The notes: generated by a model not told the origin, from the sequence alone. Shown: positions 17,301-25,310, counted from the stretch's first letter. The stretch: DNA of 64,000 nucleotides from Actinomycetes bacterium (GCA_021806045.1 JAJZDI010000008.1:72483-136482), one strand, 5' to 3'. Translations and numbers: made by a program.

Positions 17301-17408
17301 GGGGTGATCAGCCACGTGGCCGAGCTCAACCGGTCCCTCCCGAACGGGATCACGGTCTCGACGTCCAACACCGGATCGCACGCCGTCCTGCACTACCCCC
17401 CGGACTGA
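14388..17408 (+). CDS. sbcC: exonuclease SbcC (Rad50-like ATPase subunit)
   Basis: The protein is 1006 residues. Walker A GPTGSGKSTIFDALVYALYG lies near residue 33. Long Ala/Glu/Arg-rich coiled coils flank a central zinc hook, EPCPTCGSTDHP, at about residue 526. The C-terminal signature is LSGGETFMAALSLALGLADV, and Walker B is GALFVDEGFGSLD with its D-loop. This is standard Rad50/SbcC architecture. It starts at a GTG overlapping the sbcD stop. It acts with SbcD in double-strand-break and palindrome processing. Confidence 0.96.
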   Translation: MRPLHLTLQAFGSYAGTLEIDFARMGRHGVFAITGPTGSGKSTIFDALVYALYGDLPGFREDGNVRSQYAEPATPTRVAFQFEVGGGRWSIERSPRQFLPRKRGSGPPVDQPAKVVLQKAGEDSGGYARRGEVDARVVELVGLTKDQFEQVVLIPQGRFEEVLKANTNQRSALLTRLFPVDVYARVTDALKAIATARQADFERAEHAQRSVMAGLVREAQGLAARLPEGVDPGRLGDWTSADPDAPVDGRAIDLDALLSDVARVKEELDGLVAAALDERERARTARDDAISAAEAWDQWQADLAAATSFDDDERADAAEEGELDRARSVAALAGAIEGWRQAVHTAADAGERRDALLARIDASEEDASGDALLRSARATDLAARIAAEADRLDAAERQFASLSADAAEIEKARVELARRHQAHAAAQRDLDDRAAAIEEDSRRLADLALRAADRDAADGVRAACEEDVVRARRRDEAVADLDRSRVADEAASDAAEVAKRQADEVRAAWRQGLAGRLAAHLVDGEPCPTCGSTDHPAPAVTVGGAPDDDAVARADDALDVARRAHDATRSALAAATATLAALGGGPDLASAEAALQAATARSEAAQAAEAERAGLAGDLERRRGALSADREALAQESSWLTAEAARLDVREEALDRGRGAFVAEHGSFRSLADEAATRRTLAGQVRELVGVLTRLEEAEAARDQYRAALAPTMAELAVDDPAALAERMVPPAELDRRRQALTERRDGRNQVRIRIAAFERAGVPEVRPDPAPAAAVLTAAEGRSNDLVGRQAVVAQAAANLLVAPEQVAASLDTVERARRAYEEARTVSLLCAGQGGAGVEDRLSLQNWVLAAYLRQVLAHANVRLSTMTGGRFALRLGEGTTDGRRQSGLDLAVFDVNTGQIRPATTLSGGETFMAALSLALGLADVVSGGANRDIGALFVDEGFGSLDGQSLDGVVEVLRSLEDGGRVVGVISHVAELNRSLPNGITVSTSNTGSHAVLHYPPD

Positions 17409-17504
17409 CGAGGGCCCGGGCCGGGCGGCGGCGCGGCGCGGCCACGGCCCGTCGGGGCTGGCAACTGGTTCGTCGGGCGCCGCTGGCGCCGCCGGGACCA
17501 ATGG

Positions 17505-17529
17505 CCCTACCCGGTAGGGGTATACCCCC
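17505..17529. promoter_or_regulatory. overlapping palindromes, candidate CsoR operator
   Basis: CCCTACC (17505-17511) and GGTAGGG (17513-17519) form a 7-base dyad around one C. GGGGTATACCCC (17517-17528) is a second, fully symmetric palindrome sharing bases with it. The mix of TACCC/GGGTA half-sites and G-tracts resembles known CsoR operators of actinobacteria. TACCAT (17532-17537) could be the -10 box 7 bases before the csoR ATG, so a bound repressor would block the -35 region. Copper responsiveness is inferred from the genes downstream. Confidence 0.75.
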
Positions 17530-17544
17530 GGTACCATCGGAGGC

Positions 17545-17922
17545 ATGGACGGCAGTGGGTGCTCGATGGGCCAGCACGGCGGCCGGTCCGCCACCGTGCC
17601 GGCTCGGGGTGCCACCGGTCCGGGCGGGCGTGCCGGCTCCCGGCGCGGCTACGCCTCGGGCAAGGACGACTACCTGGCCCGCCTGCGCAAGATCGAGGGC
17701 CAGGTACGCGGCCTCCAGCAGATGATCGAGGGCGATCGCTGGTGCCCCGAGGTGGTGGTGCAGGTAGCGTCGGCCACGCGGGCGCTCCAGGAGGTTGCCG
17801 TGGGCCTGCTCGACGACCACCTGCGCCACTGCGTCCTGATCGCGGCCGGCGAGTCGCCCGAGGCGGGAGCGGCCCAACTTGACGAGGTGACGGCCACCAT
17901 CCGCCAGGTGGTACGCCTGTGA
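17545..17922 (+). CDS. csoR: CsoR-type copper-sensing repressor
   Basis: This 125-residue protein has the DUF156/CsoR four-helix fold after a Gly/Arg-rich N-terminal extension of about 38 residues. DDYLARLRKIEGQVRGLQQM is the family hallmark. The Cu(I) ligands are visible: Cys in DRWCPEVVVQ, then DDHLRHCVLI supplying His and Cys (C-H-x2-C arrangement). Genes for a Cu chaperone and a Cu ATPase follow, and palindromic operators lie just upstream, so the copper-sensor assignment over RcnR or FrmR is well supported. Confidence 0.92.
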   Translation: MDGSGCSMGQHGGRSATVPARGATGPGGRAGSRRGYASGKDDYLARLRKIEGQVRGLQQMIEGDRWCPEVVVQVASATRALQEVAVGLLDDHLRHCVLIAAGESPEAGAAQLDEVTATIRQVVRL

Positions 17923-18025
17923 TGGCCGGAAGTGCCCACCGGTGCCCACCCGGCAGGGGCGGGCTGGCCGGCGGCGACGGCATCACTGACCGCCACCGGA
18001 CCGACGACGAAAAGGAAGGACACCG

Positions 18026-18229
18026 ATGAGCCAGACGATCACCTACACCGTGCCCGGCATGACGTGCGACCACTGCAAGCACGCGGTGACGACCGAGTTG
18101 CAGGCGGTCACCGGCGTCGACGCGGTCGACGTCGACTTGGACACGAAGCTGGTCAGCGTGTCCGGCGAGGGCCTGGACGACGCCGCCCTGCGGGCCGCCA
18201 TCGACGAGGCGGGCTACGAGGCCGACTGA
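18026..18229 (+). CDS. copZ: copper chaperone, heavy-metal-associated domain
   Basis: The protein is 67 residues, one HMA domain. GMTCDHCKHAV carries the Cu-binding MxCxxC, followed by VDAVDVDLDTKLVSVSG and the terminal AAIDEAGYEAD. A good ribosome-binding site (GGAAGGA) sits about 6 bases before the ATG. The stop overlaps the ATG of the ATPase (TGATG). It should carry Cu(I) in the cytosol to the N-terminal domain of CopA. Confidence 0.93.
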   Translation: MSQTITYTVPGMTCDHCKHAVTTELQAVTGVDAVDVDLDTKLVSVSGEGLDDAALRAAIDEAGYEAD

Positions 18230-20373
18230 TGACGGTCGTCCGTGACGGCACCGGGCGGGTCGAGCTGGCCATCACCGGCATGACCTGCGCGTCGTGCGCG
18301 TCGCGGATCGAGCGGCGCCTCAACAAGCTGGACGGCGTGGCGGCCACGGTGAACTTCGCCACCGAGGAGGCGGCCGTCGAGTTCGACCCCTCCCTCGTCG
18401 ACCTGGAGGATCTCGTCGCCGCCGTCGAAGCCGCCGGCTACGAGGCCGCGCTCCCCGTCGAGGGTGCCGACGACGACGACCCCACCCGCCCGTACCGGGC
18501 CCGGCTGGCCGTCGCCGCGACTGCGGCGGTGGTGCTGGCCGCCCTGGCTTGGTTCAGCGCCCTCCGGTTCCCGGGCTGGGAGTGGGTGGCGCTGGTGGTG
18601 GCTACGCCGGTGGTGTTCTGGGCCGGCTGGCCGTTCCACCGGGCCGCCCTGGCCAATGCCCGCCACGGAGCAGCCACCATGGACACCCTCATCTCGGTGG
18701 GGACGCTGGCCGCCTGGACGTGGTCGACGGTGGTGCTGGCCAGCGGGATGGCACAGGCCATCTACTTCGACACGGCAGCGGCCATCACCGCGCTCATCCT
18801 CCTCGGCCGCTACCTCGAGGCCCGGGCCAAGCGCCGCTCGGGCGAGGCCATCCGTGCCCTGGCCGCGCTCGGCGCCAAGGAGGCCCACGTCCTGCGGGAC
18901 GGCATGGAGGTGACGATCCCGGCGGCCGACGTGGTGGTCGGCGACCGGTTCGTCGTGCGGCCGGGGGAGAAGGTGGCAACCGACGGCGTGGTCGAGTCGG
19001 GGACCTCCGCCATCGACCGCTCCCTGCTGACGGGCGAGTCCGCCCCCGTCGACGTCGGCCCCGGCGACGAGGTTGCCGGGGCCACGGTGAACACGTCGGG
19101 CCGCCTGGTCGTGCGGGCCACCCGGGTGGGGGCGGGCACCGCGCTGGCCCAGATCGCCCGCCTGGTGGCCCAGGCCCAGGCGGGCAAGGCCGAGGTGCAG
19201 CGCCTGGCCGACCGGGTCTCGGCCGTCTTCGTGCCCATCGTCATCGGGGTGTCGGTCGCCACCCTGGCCGGGTGGCTGGCATCGGGAGCCACTGCGGAAG
19301 CGGCCTTCACCGCCGGGGTGGCCGTCCTCGTGATCGCCTGCCCGTGCGCGCTCGGGCTGGCCACGCCCACGGCGCTGATGGTGGGCACGGGGCGGGGCGC
19401 CCAGATCGGCGTGCTCATCAAGGGCCCCGAGGTGCTCGAGCAGACCCGGCAGGTGACGACGGTCGTGCTGGACAAGACGGGGACGGTGACGGAGGGGCGC
19501 ATGGCGGTGGCGTCGCTGGTGCCGGCGCGCGGGGTCAGCGAGGAAGAGCTGCTGGCGGCGGCGGCCGCAGCCGAGGCGGGCAGCGAGCACCCGGTGGCCC
19601 GGGCCGTGGTGGCGCTGGGCACGGCGCGCCTGGGGTCGCTGGCGGAGGCCGAGCACTTCACGGCCAGGTCCGGTGTGGGGGTGGAGGCCGTCGTCGGCGG
19701 GCGGGCCGTCACCGTCGGTCGACCGTCTCCCAGCGCAGACGGGGCGGCTGTCGCCGAGCTCGAAGGACGGGGCGAGACGGTGGTCGAGGTGGTGGCCGAC
19801 GGCGTGTCGCTCGGCCTGGTGTCGGTGGCCGACGAGGTGAAGGCGTCCAGCCGCGCCGCGGTGGCCGACCTGCGGGCACTCGGGCTGACCCCCGTCCTTT
19901 TGACAGGGGACAACGAGCGTGCCGCCCGTGCCGTGGCCGACGCCGTCGGCATCGAGCGGGTGGTGGCCGGCGTGCTGCCGGGCGACAAGGCGGCCGAGGT
20001 GCGGCGCCTCCAGCAGGCGGGCGAGGTGGTCGCCATGGTGGGCGACGGCGTGAACGACGCCCCGGCGCTGGCCCAGGCCGACCTGGGCATGTCCATCGGG
20101 ACCGGTACGGACGTGGCCATCGAGGCCTCGGACGTGACCCTGGTGACGGGTGACCTGCGGGCGGCAGCCGACGCCATCCGCCTGGCCCGCCGGACGCTGG
20201 CCACCATCAAGGGGAACCTCTTCTGGGCGTTCGCCTACAACGTGGTCGCCCTGCCGCTCGCCATCGCCGGCGTGGTCAACCCGGTGGTGGCCGCCGGGGC
20301 CATGGCGTTCTCGAGCGTCTTCGTGGTGACCAACTCGTTGCGCCTACGGAGGTTCCGTCCCCACGCCAGCTGA
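18229..20373 (+). CDS. copA: Cu(I)-exporting P1B-type ATPase
   Basis: The protein is 714 residues. One N-terminal HMA domain carries GMTCASCASR (about 17-26). The membrane helices include the ion-binding CPC in IACPCALGLATP (about 370). The actuator motif is TGES, the phosphorylation site DKTGTVTEG (about 415), the nucleotide-binding domain has SEHPVA (the HP locus), and the hinge is GDGVNDAPAL (about 605). These are the hallmarks of class 1B-1 Cu+ pumps. It lies in the csoR-copZ-copA operon, so export of Cu(I) from the cytosol under CsoR control is the likely role. Confidence 0.95.
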   Translation: MTVVRDGTGRVELAITGMTCASCASRIERRLNKLDGVAATVNFATEEAAVEFDPSLVDLEDLVAAVEAAGYEAALPVEGADDDDPTRPYRARLAVAATAAVVLAALAWFSALRFPGWEWVALVVATPVVFWAGWPFHRAALANARHGAATMDTLISVGTLAAWTWSTVVLASGMAQAIYFDTAAAITALILLGRYLEARAKRRSGEAIRALAALGAKEAHVLRDGMEVTIPAADVVVGDRFVVRPGEKVATDGVVESGTSAIDRSLLTGESAPVDVGPGDEVAGATVNTSGRLVVRATRVGAGTALAQIARLVAQAQAGKAEVQRLADRVSAVFVPIVIGVSVATLAGWLASGATAEAAFTAGVAVLVIACPCALGLATPTALMVGTGRGAQIGVLIKGPEVLEQTRQVTTVVLDKTGTVTEGRMAVASLVPARGVSEEELLAAAAAAEAGSEHPVARAVVALGTARLGSLAEAEHFTARSGVGVEAVVGGRAVTVGRPSPSADGAAVAELEGRGETVVEVVADGVSLGLVSVADEVKASSRAAVADLRALGLTPVLLTGDNERAARAVADAVGIERVVAGVLPGDKAAEVRRLQQAGEVVAMVGDGVNDAPALAQADLGMSIGTGTDVAIEASDVTLVTGDLRAAADAIRLARRTLATIKGNLFWAFAYNVVALPLAIAGVVNPVVAAGAMAFSSVFVVTNSLRLRRFRPHAS

Positions 20374-20450
20374 TGCCGAGCGGTGCGTGGCGCCGCCTGT
20401 CCCGGCGCGGCAGGGTGAACGCGTTGCAATTCGTGTGCAACAATTCCACG

Positions 20451-21146
20451 GTGGTGGAGTATCGGGGGACGGTGCTCGTCGTCGAGGACGACGGCGACCA
20501 GCGGGCGGTGGTGCGGGACATGCTGGCCCGGAACGGGTTCGTGGTGGTCGAGGTGCCCGCCGGCCGGCAGGTGGCCGACCGGATCGCCGAGGTCGGCCCG
20601 GACGTGGTCCTGCTCGATCTCGGCCTGCCCGACGTGAGCGGTCTCGACGTCCTGAGCCAGCTCGCAGCGGCCGGTCGGGTGCCGGTGATCGTCCTCACCG
20701 GGCGGTCGGGGGAGGCCGACCGCGTGGTGGGGTTCGATCTGGGTGCGGACGACTACGTGGTGAAGCCGGTCTCGGCCCGTGAGCTGGCGGCCCGCGTGGG
20801 GGCGGTGATCCGCCGCCGCCAGCGGGTGTTGCCGGCACCGGTCATGACCTACGGCGACCTGACGATCGACGCGTCCGCCCGCGAGGTCAAGGTCGGGGCA
20901 CGGGCGGTGGACCTGACGCCCCGGGAATTCGAACTGCTCTCGTTCCTGGCACGCTCACCACGACAGGTGTTCAGCAGGGAACAGCTGCTCGAGCACGTGT
21001 GGGGCACCGCCACCGGATGGCAGGACCCTGCGACCGTGGCCGAGCACGTCTACCGCGTCCGCCGCAAGCTCGACCCGGCAGACCGTGGCCATTGGATCCA
21101 GACCATCTACGGCGTGGGCTACCGGTTCTCACCAGACCGCGGCTGA
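20451..21146 (+). CDS. OmpR/PhoB-family response regulator, orphan
   Basis: About 231 residues from a GTG at 20451 (GTG 20454 and an upstream start at 20373 are possible). The receiver domain holds the acidic pair in VVEDDGDQ, the phospho-acceptor Asp near 56 in VVLLDLGLPD, Thr in VIVLTGRSGE and Lys in DDYVVKPVSARELAARV. The C-terminal winged helix has LTPREFELLSFLARSPRQVF and ends IQTIYGVGYRFSPDRG. No histidine kinase is adjacent. A TTGCA-N7-TGCAA inverted repeat (20424-20440) sits about 10 bases upstream and could be an operator. Confidence 0.88.
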   Translation: MVEYRGTVLVVEDDGDQRAVVRDMLARNGFVVVEVPAGRQVADRIAEVGPDVVLLDLGLPDVSGLDVLSQLAAAGRVPVIVLTGRSGEADRVVGFDLGADDYVVKPVSARELAARVGAVIRRRQRVLPAPVMTYGDLTIDASAREVKVGARAVDLTPREFELLSFLARSPRQVFSREQLLEHVWGTATGWQDPATVAEHVYRVRRKLDPADRGHWIQTIYGVGYRFSPDRG

Positions 21147-21327
21147 CGCCGGGCAGCGTCGTGGTGCCGGTGCGCGAGGTCGCCGACGCGTTGATGCGGC
21201 GTTGATCACCTGGGTGGCACGGCGGTGAACTCTCCTGGCGATCATGGCGCGGTCTCGACCGGGCGAGGGGCCCCGCTCGAGCGGTGGAACCAGGTCGGGC
21301 GGCGCCGGCCGGACGAGGAGGAACGTC

Positions 21328-22299
21328 ATGCACGGCATGGACCCGCCCGCGCGCCGCCCCCACGGCGAGAAGATCAGCGACGCTCGCCGCGAACGGATCA
21401 GGCGCCTGCGGATCGGGCTGCTCGGGCCGCAGGGCGCGGGGAAGGGAACGCAGGCCTCCGCACTGGCGGCAGCGTTCGGGCTGGTGCGGGTGGGTGCAGG
21501 CGCATTGCTGCATGCGTCGTCGATGCTCGGCACCGCCGAGGGGGTCGCCGGCCGTGAGCGTCAGGACGATCTGGTCACGTCCCTCGTGCTCGCCGAGGTG
21601 GCACGCCTGGACGGGGCCGGGATCGGCTTCGTCCTCGACGGCTACCCGCGCACCATGCGGCAGGTGGTCGGGTTCGCGGCGAGCGGCCTGCAACCACTCG
21701 ACGTCGCCGTCGAGCTGAGCGCGCCGTTGCGCCTGCTGCTCGATCGGCTGGCCTGCCGGCGGGTGTGCGCGACCTGCGGTGCCACCCTCTCGTCACCGGC
21801 CGCCACCATCGACACCGTGGCGTGCCCGTGCGGGCGCGGGACCGGGGTGCGGCGTGCGGATGATGCCTGGGACGAGGTGCCCGACCGGCTGGCCCGGTAT
21901 GCGCTGACCTTCCCCGTGGCCGCCTGGTTCCATGAGGCCGGCCGGCTGCTTACGGTGAGTGGCGAAGGGTCGCCGCTCGAGGTGCACGCCCGGCTGGTGG
22001 CAGCCCTGGAGGGGTTCGCCAGCGAGCCAGTGGCGGTGCCGGAGCCGGAGCCGGTGGGGGAGCCGGCGTCGGAGCCGGAGCACGTGTGGGAGGCATCGAC
22101 GGGGCGCAGTTCGGGTCCGGGCGGTGGTGCACGGGCGGCACGGGCGTTCCGGTCGGTGACGAGGGCTCGCCGTGCCCCGACGGGTTCGAGCCCGCCGGCG
22201 GTGTCGCAGCCGACGTCTACGGTCCGGTTTGCCCCGGAGCTCCGGCGAGCCCGCGATCTGGTGGAGCCCGAGACCGATCGCCCGACGGGCTCCGGGTAG
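21328..22299 (+). CDS. adenylate-kinase-like NMP kinase with zinc-type LID and long tail
   Basis: The protein is 323 residues from the ATG at 21328, which has a strong ribosome-binding site (GAGGAGG, 6-base spacing). The P-loop GPQGAGKGT is at about 33-41 and the NMP-side signature VLDGYPRTMRQ at about 102-112. A LID with four metal-ligand-like cysteines follows (VCATCG, then ACPCGRG, about 147-168). Residues from about 230 on are an extra Pro/Glu/Ser-rich, probably disordered tail. Normal Adk is about 190-220 residues and sits in the ribosomal-protein operon, so this is probably a divergent paralogue. Whether it phosphorylates AMP is not known. Confidence 0.8.
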   Translation: MHGMDPPARRPHGEKISDARRERIRRLRIGLLGPQGAGKGTQASALAAAFGLVRVGAGALLHASSMLGTAEGVAGRERQDDLVTSLVLAEVARLDGAGIGFVLDGYPRTMRQVVGFAASGLQPLDVAVELSAPLRLLLDRLACRRVCATCGATLSSPAATIDTVACPCGRGTGVRRADDAWDEVPDRLARYALTFPVAAWFHEAGRLLTVSGEGSPLEVHARLVAALEGFASEPVAVPEPEPVGEPASEPEHVWEASTGRSSGPGGGARAARAFRSVTRARRAPTGSSPPAVSQPTSTVRFAPELRRARDLVEPETDRPTGSG

Positions 22300-22344
22300 C
22301 CGGCGAGGCCGAAGTCGTCGGTCGAGGTCGCCGCCGCTCCGGGG

Positions 22345-22881
22345 TCAGCCGCCGCCCTGGGCCTTCATGCGCTCGAGGGTGGCACCCATGGCCTGGTGGA
22401 CGGCGTTGACGGCCTGGAGCGGTCGGATCATGACGGTGAAGTCCACGATCGTCCCGCTGTCGTCGCACCGGATCATGTCGACGCCGTTCACGTAGGTGCC
22501 CTGCATGGTCGTCTCGAACTCGAGGACGGCGTCGTGGGTCCCCGTGACCTTGCGCACGTAGCGGAACCGGCCGTCCCACGGCTTGCCGTCGGCGTCGGTG
22601 GTCGTCGGTGCCGGAGCGGGCGCATCGCCGGCGCCGGCTGCCGCGGCGACGTCAGGCGTGCCGTCGCCGCCGAAGGTCATCGACGCGCCCGTCAGGTACA
22701 TGAGGACGAGGTCCTTGCCCCGCTGGGGCGTGTACACGATGGGCGATCGGAAGACGGCGTCGTCGGCGATGAGGGACGCCAGTGCGGCCCGGTCCCCGAA
22801 GAGCACGGAGTGCCAGTTGTTGATGCACCGGTCGATGGGTGTCAGGTCGGTCCCGTCGGTGCGGATGGAGACGGTGGTCAT
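22345..22881 (-). CDS. NTF2-like/SnoaL-fold protein
   Basis: The protein is 178 residues. The first third (PIDRCINNWHSVLFGDRAAL, then LIADDAVFRSPIVYTP) and the last (DAVLEFETTMQGTYVNGVDM, DFTVMIRPLQAV) have the cone-shaped NTF2-like pattern of polyketide cyclases, limonene-epoxide hydrolase relatives and delta-5-3-ketosteroid isomerase relatives. An Ala/Pro/Gly-rich insert (about 78-98) interrupts the fold. No catalytic residues can be assigned. It converges on the adenylate-kinase-like gene and is divergent from the methyltransferase at 22995. Confidence 0.75.
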   Translation of the reverse strand: MTTVSIRTDGTDLTPIDRCINNWHSVLFGDRAALASLIADDAVFRSPIVYTPQRGKDLVLMYLTGASMTFGGDGTPDVAAAAGAGDAPAPAPTTTDADGKPWDGRFRYVRKVTGTHDAVLEFETTMQGTYVNGVDMIRCDDSGTIVDFTVMIRPLQAVNAVHQAMGATLERMKAQGGG

Positions 22882-22994
22882 GGGGGGCTCCTCGTGGTGG
22901 CGACGCGTGCCGCGGCGACGCTAGGCATCTCGCCGGCATTCGGCAAAGCTGACACGGGGTGTGCCGGGTCGCCACAGGGTGTGAGACTGCCCGA

Positions 22995-23780
22995 GTGTTC
23001 TCTCCCGGCGCCGAGCGCCAGATCGCCGAGCGCCAGGTCGCCGAACGCTTGGCGCGTGCCGGGTGCATCGCCGCCGAGGAGGAGGCGGCCGTGCTGGTCG
23101 GCGAGGCACCCGACGGAGCGACGCTGGAGACGTGGGTGACGCGACGCGAACGTGGCGAACCACCGGTATGGATCGTGGGCTGGGTCGAGTTCCTGGGTCG
23201 GCGGGTACGCGTGGATCCGGGTGTCTACGTCCCCCGGGCCCAGTCCGAGGAGCTGGCCGAGCGTGCCGCCGGCGTGTTGCCCGAACGAGGTCGTGCCGCC
23301 GATCTGTGCACCGGTTCCGGAGCGCTCGCCGCCCACCTGATGTCGGCCCGGCCGGCGGCGACGGTGGTCGCCACCGACGTCGATCCCCGTGCCGTCAGAT
23401 GCGCCCGGGCCAACGGCGTCACCGCCGCGGTGGCCGACCTCGACGCCGGACTGCGCAGCGGTGCCTTCGACGTCGTGTGTGCGGTCACCCCCTACGTGCC
23501 CTCGCCGGAGCTCCACCTGCTGCCGGCTGACGTCCTGCGCTACGAGCCACGGCACGCGCTCGACGGTGGCCGGGACGGGCTCGACGTGATCAGGCGGGTG
23601 GTCGTCGGGGCGGCACGGCTGCTGCGCCCGGGAGGGTGGCTGGTGACCGAGATCGGCGGCGATCAGGACGGCCCGGCGGGCGAGCTGCTGGCGGCTGCCG
23701 GGTTCGGTGGACCGACGTTCTGGTGGGACGGCGACGGCGACCTCCGGGGCGTGGCCGCCCGCCTGGAGGGCCGCTCCTGA
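22995..23780 (+). CDS. PrmC/HemK-related methyltransferase with altered NPPY motif
   Basis: About 261 residues from a GTG at 22995; a GTG at 22959 is also possible and neither has a clear ribosome-binding site. The order of blocks follows PrmC: VYVPRAQSEELAERA, the SAM-binding ADLCTGSGALAAHL (about 102-115), TDVDPRAVRCARANG, then VVCAVTPYVPSPELHLLP, YEPRHALDGGRDGLDVIRRV and GGWLVTEIGGDQ. The normal substrate-binding NPPY is VTPY (about 164-167). This fits the PrmC-related group of unknown substrate (TIGR03704-like) rather than the true release-factor enzyme. Confidence 0.78.
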   Translation: MFSPGAERQIAERQVAERLARAGCIAAEEEAAVLVGEAPDGATLETWVTRRERGEPPVWIVGWVEFLGRRVRVDPGVYVPRAQSEELAERAAGVLPERGRAADLCTGSGALAAHLMSARPAATVVATDVDPRAVRCARANGVTAAVADLDAGLRSGAFDVVCAVTPYVPSPELHLLPADVLRYEPRHALDGGRDGLDVIRRVVVGAARLLRPGGWLVTEIGGDQDGPAGELLAAAGFGGPTFWWDGDGDLRGVAARLEGRS

Positions 23781-23803
23781 CGGCGTGGCCGCCGGCGCAG
23801 CGG

Positions 23804-24196
23804 TCAGGACGGCCGGGCGTCGAGGACGGCGAAGGACCCCGTGGCCATGGCCACCTGGCGACCGTCGTCGTCGGTCACACGGGAGGCGAGGTGGACGACC
23901 TTGCGGCCCCGGTTCACCACCTCGGTGTCGACTCGCACGGTCCCGGTGGCCACCGGCCGGAAGAAGCGGATCTGCACCTCGATGGTGGCGCAGATCTGAT
24001 CGGGGCCGAGTGCACTCTGGGTGGCCGCCCCCATGGTGGTGTCGACGGCGGTGAAGATCACGCCACCGTGGGCCACGCCGTTGGGGTTGGCGTGGCGGGC
24101 GGGGTCGAGGTGCACGGTCCCGAGCGCGTGCCCTGGGGCGACCTGGTCGATCTCCAGGTTGCAGAACTCGGCGAGCGGGAACGTGACGGCGGCCAT
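23804..24196 (-). CDS. PaaI-type hotdog thioesterase
   Basis: The product is 130 residues from the ATG at 24196. The active-site segment HANPNGVAHGGVIFTAVDTT is the HGG-containing motif of PaaI/DUF4442-type acyl-CoA thioesterases, followed by TIEVQIRFFRPVATGTVRVD and a final strand ending VAMATGSFAVLDARPS. The frame is open to 24358, but the extra N-terminus is Arg/Pro-rich and overlaps the divergent gene's promoter. It probably hydrolyses an aryl- or acyl-CoA. It converges on the methyltransferase gene. Confidence 0.85.
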   Translation of the reverse strand: MAAVTFPLAEFCNLEIDQVAPGHALGTVHLDPARHANPNGVAHGGVIFTAVDTTMGAATQSALGPDQICATIEVQIRFFRPVATGTVRVDTEVVNRGRKVVHLASRVTDDDGRQVAMATGSFAVLDARPS

Positions 24197-24340
24197 GGCG
24201 CCACTCTCCCACGTCGCGGCGCACCGGCGACGGGCGCCCGGTGGCGGAGAGGTCCGCGTCCGGTCTCCAGCCAGGTCGGGGCCACGGCCGCTCAGGTACC
24301 CTGCGAGAGGAGCGGCACATGCGGTCCAGGTGGAGGGTGA

Positions 24341-25291
24341 GTGCGGCACGCACTGCATGGGGTGTGGCGTCGGTACCGGGGGCTCCCGAGCGGAGCGCAG
24401 GTGGCCGTGGCCGTGGTCATCGCGGTCGCCGTGGTCGCTGTGGCGGGCGCGCGAGGGGGCGCGCCCACGGCCACCTCCCGGCCCACACCGGCAACCCGCC
24501 CGCCCGCGGTGACTGCGCCATCGGCTTCCACCACCGCTCCGGCTCCGACCGCGGCACCGGGCTCGTCACCGTCGACGCCGGCCGGCTCCAGCCCGGCGTC
24601 CCCCGCCACGAGCTCGACGCCGGGCGCTGCCCCGAGCACGTGCCACGCCCGGGGCAGCGGGCTGTACGTGCTGCCTGATCCGACGTGCACGCCGGGGGCG
24701 ACCAACCCGGCCGTCACCCAGGCCGACATCGGGTCCACGATCTGCGCGTCGGGGTGGACCACCACGATCCGCCCACCGGAGTCGTACACGGAGCCCCTCA
24801 AGTACAGCCAGCTGGCCGCCTACGGCGAGCCGGGCCCGGTCAGTACCTACGAAGAGGACCACCTCATCCCGCTCGAGCTGGGCGGAGCACCACGTGACGT
24901 CCGCAACCTGTGGCCGGAGCCGGGCGCGGCGCCCAACCCGAAGGACGAGGTGGAGAACGCCGCCCGCCATGCCGTGTGCGACGGGGCACTGACCCTCGCC
25001 GCCGCGCAGCAGGCCATCGCCACCGATTGGATCGCCCTGGGCCGGCAGTTGGGGGTCACCACCGCGGCGGCACCGGCCACCGGCCCGACAGCCGCCCCGC
25101 CGCCGGCCGGCTCTGCATCCCCGGCACCGGCACCGGCCGCGACCGCCGGCTGCTCGCCTACGACCCCGAGCGGCTCCTGCTACCGGCGGGGCGAGTACTG
25201 CAGCGGTGCCGAGCACGGCACCACAGGGACCGACGCCAGTGGGAACGCGATCACCTGCGAGGACGTGAACGGCACGTGGAGGTGGGAGTAG
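24341..25291 (+). CDS. membrane-anchored or secreted HNH-like protein
   Basis: The protein is 316 residues from a GTG at 24341 (GGAGGGTGA upstream). A single hydrophobic segment (about 17-36) is followed by a long Ala/Pro/Ser/Thr-rich linker (to about 100). A domain follows with YEEDHLIPLELGGAPRDVRN and LWPEP, the DH...N layout of HNH nucleases. A second low-complexity linker precedes a C-terminal Cys-rich block, SCYRRGEYCSGAEHGTTG then ITCEDVNGTWRWE. Proteins of this layout are widespread in actinobacteria with no proven role. Extracellular nuclease activity is a guess from the DH motif. Confidence 0.75.
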   Translation: MRHALHGVWRRYRGLPSGAQVAVAVVIAVAVVAVAGARGGAPTATSRPTPATRPPAVTAPSASTTAPAPTAAPGSSPSTPAGSSPASPATSSTPGAAPSTCHARGSGLYVLPDPTCTPGATNPAVTQADIGSTICASGWTTTIRPPESYTEPLKYSQLAAYGEPGPVSTYEEDHLIPLELGGAPRDVRNLWPEPGAAPNPKDEVENAARHAVCDGALTLAAAQQAIATDWIALGRQLGVTTAAAPATGPTAAPPPAGSASPAPAPAATAGCSPTTPSGSCYRRGEYCSGAEHGTTGTDASGNAITCEDVNGTWRWE

Positions 25292-25310
25292 GCGAGCCCG
25301 GTCGAAGGGC

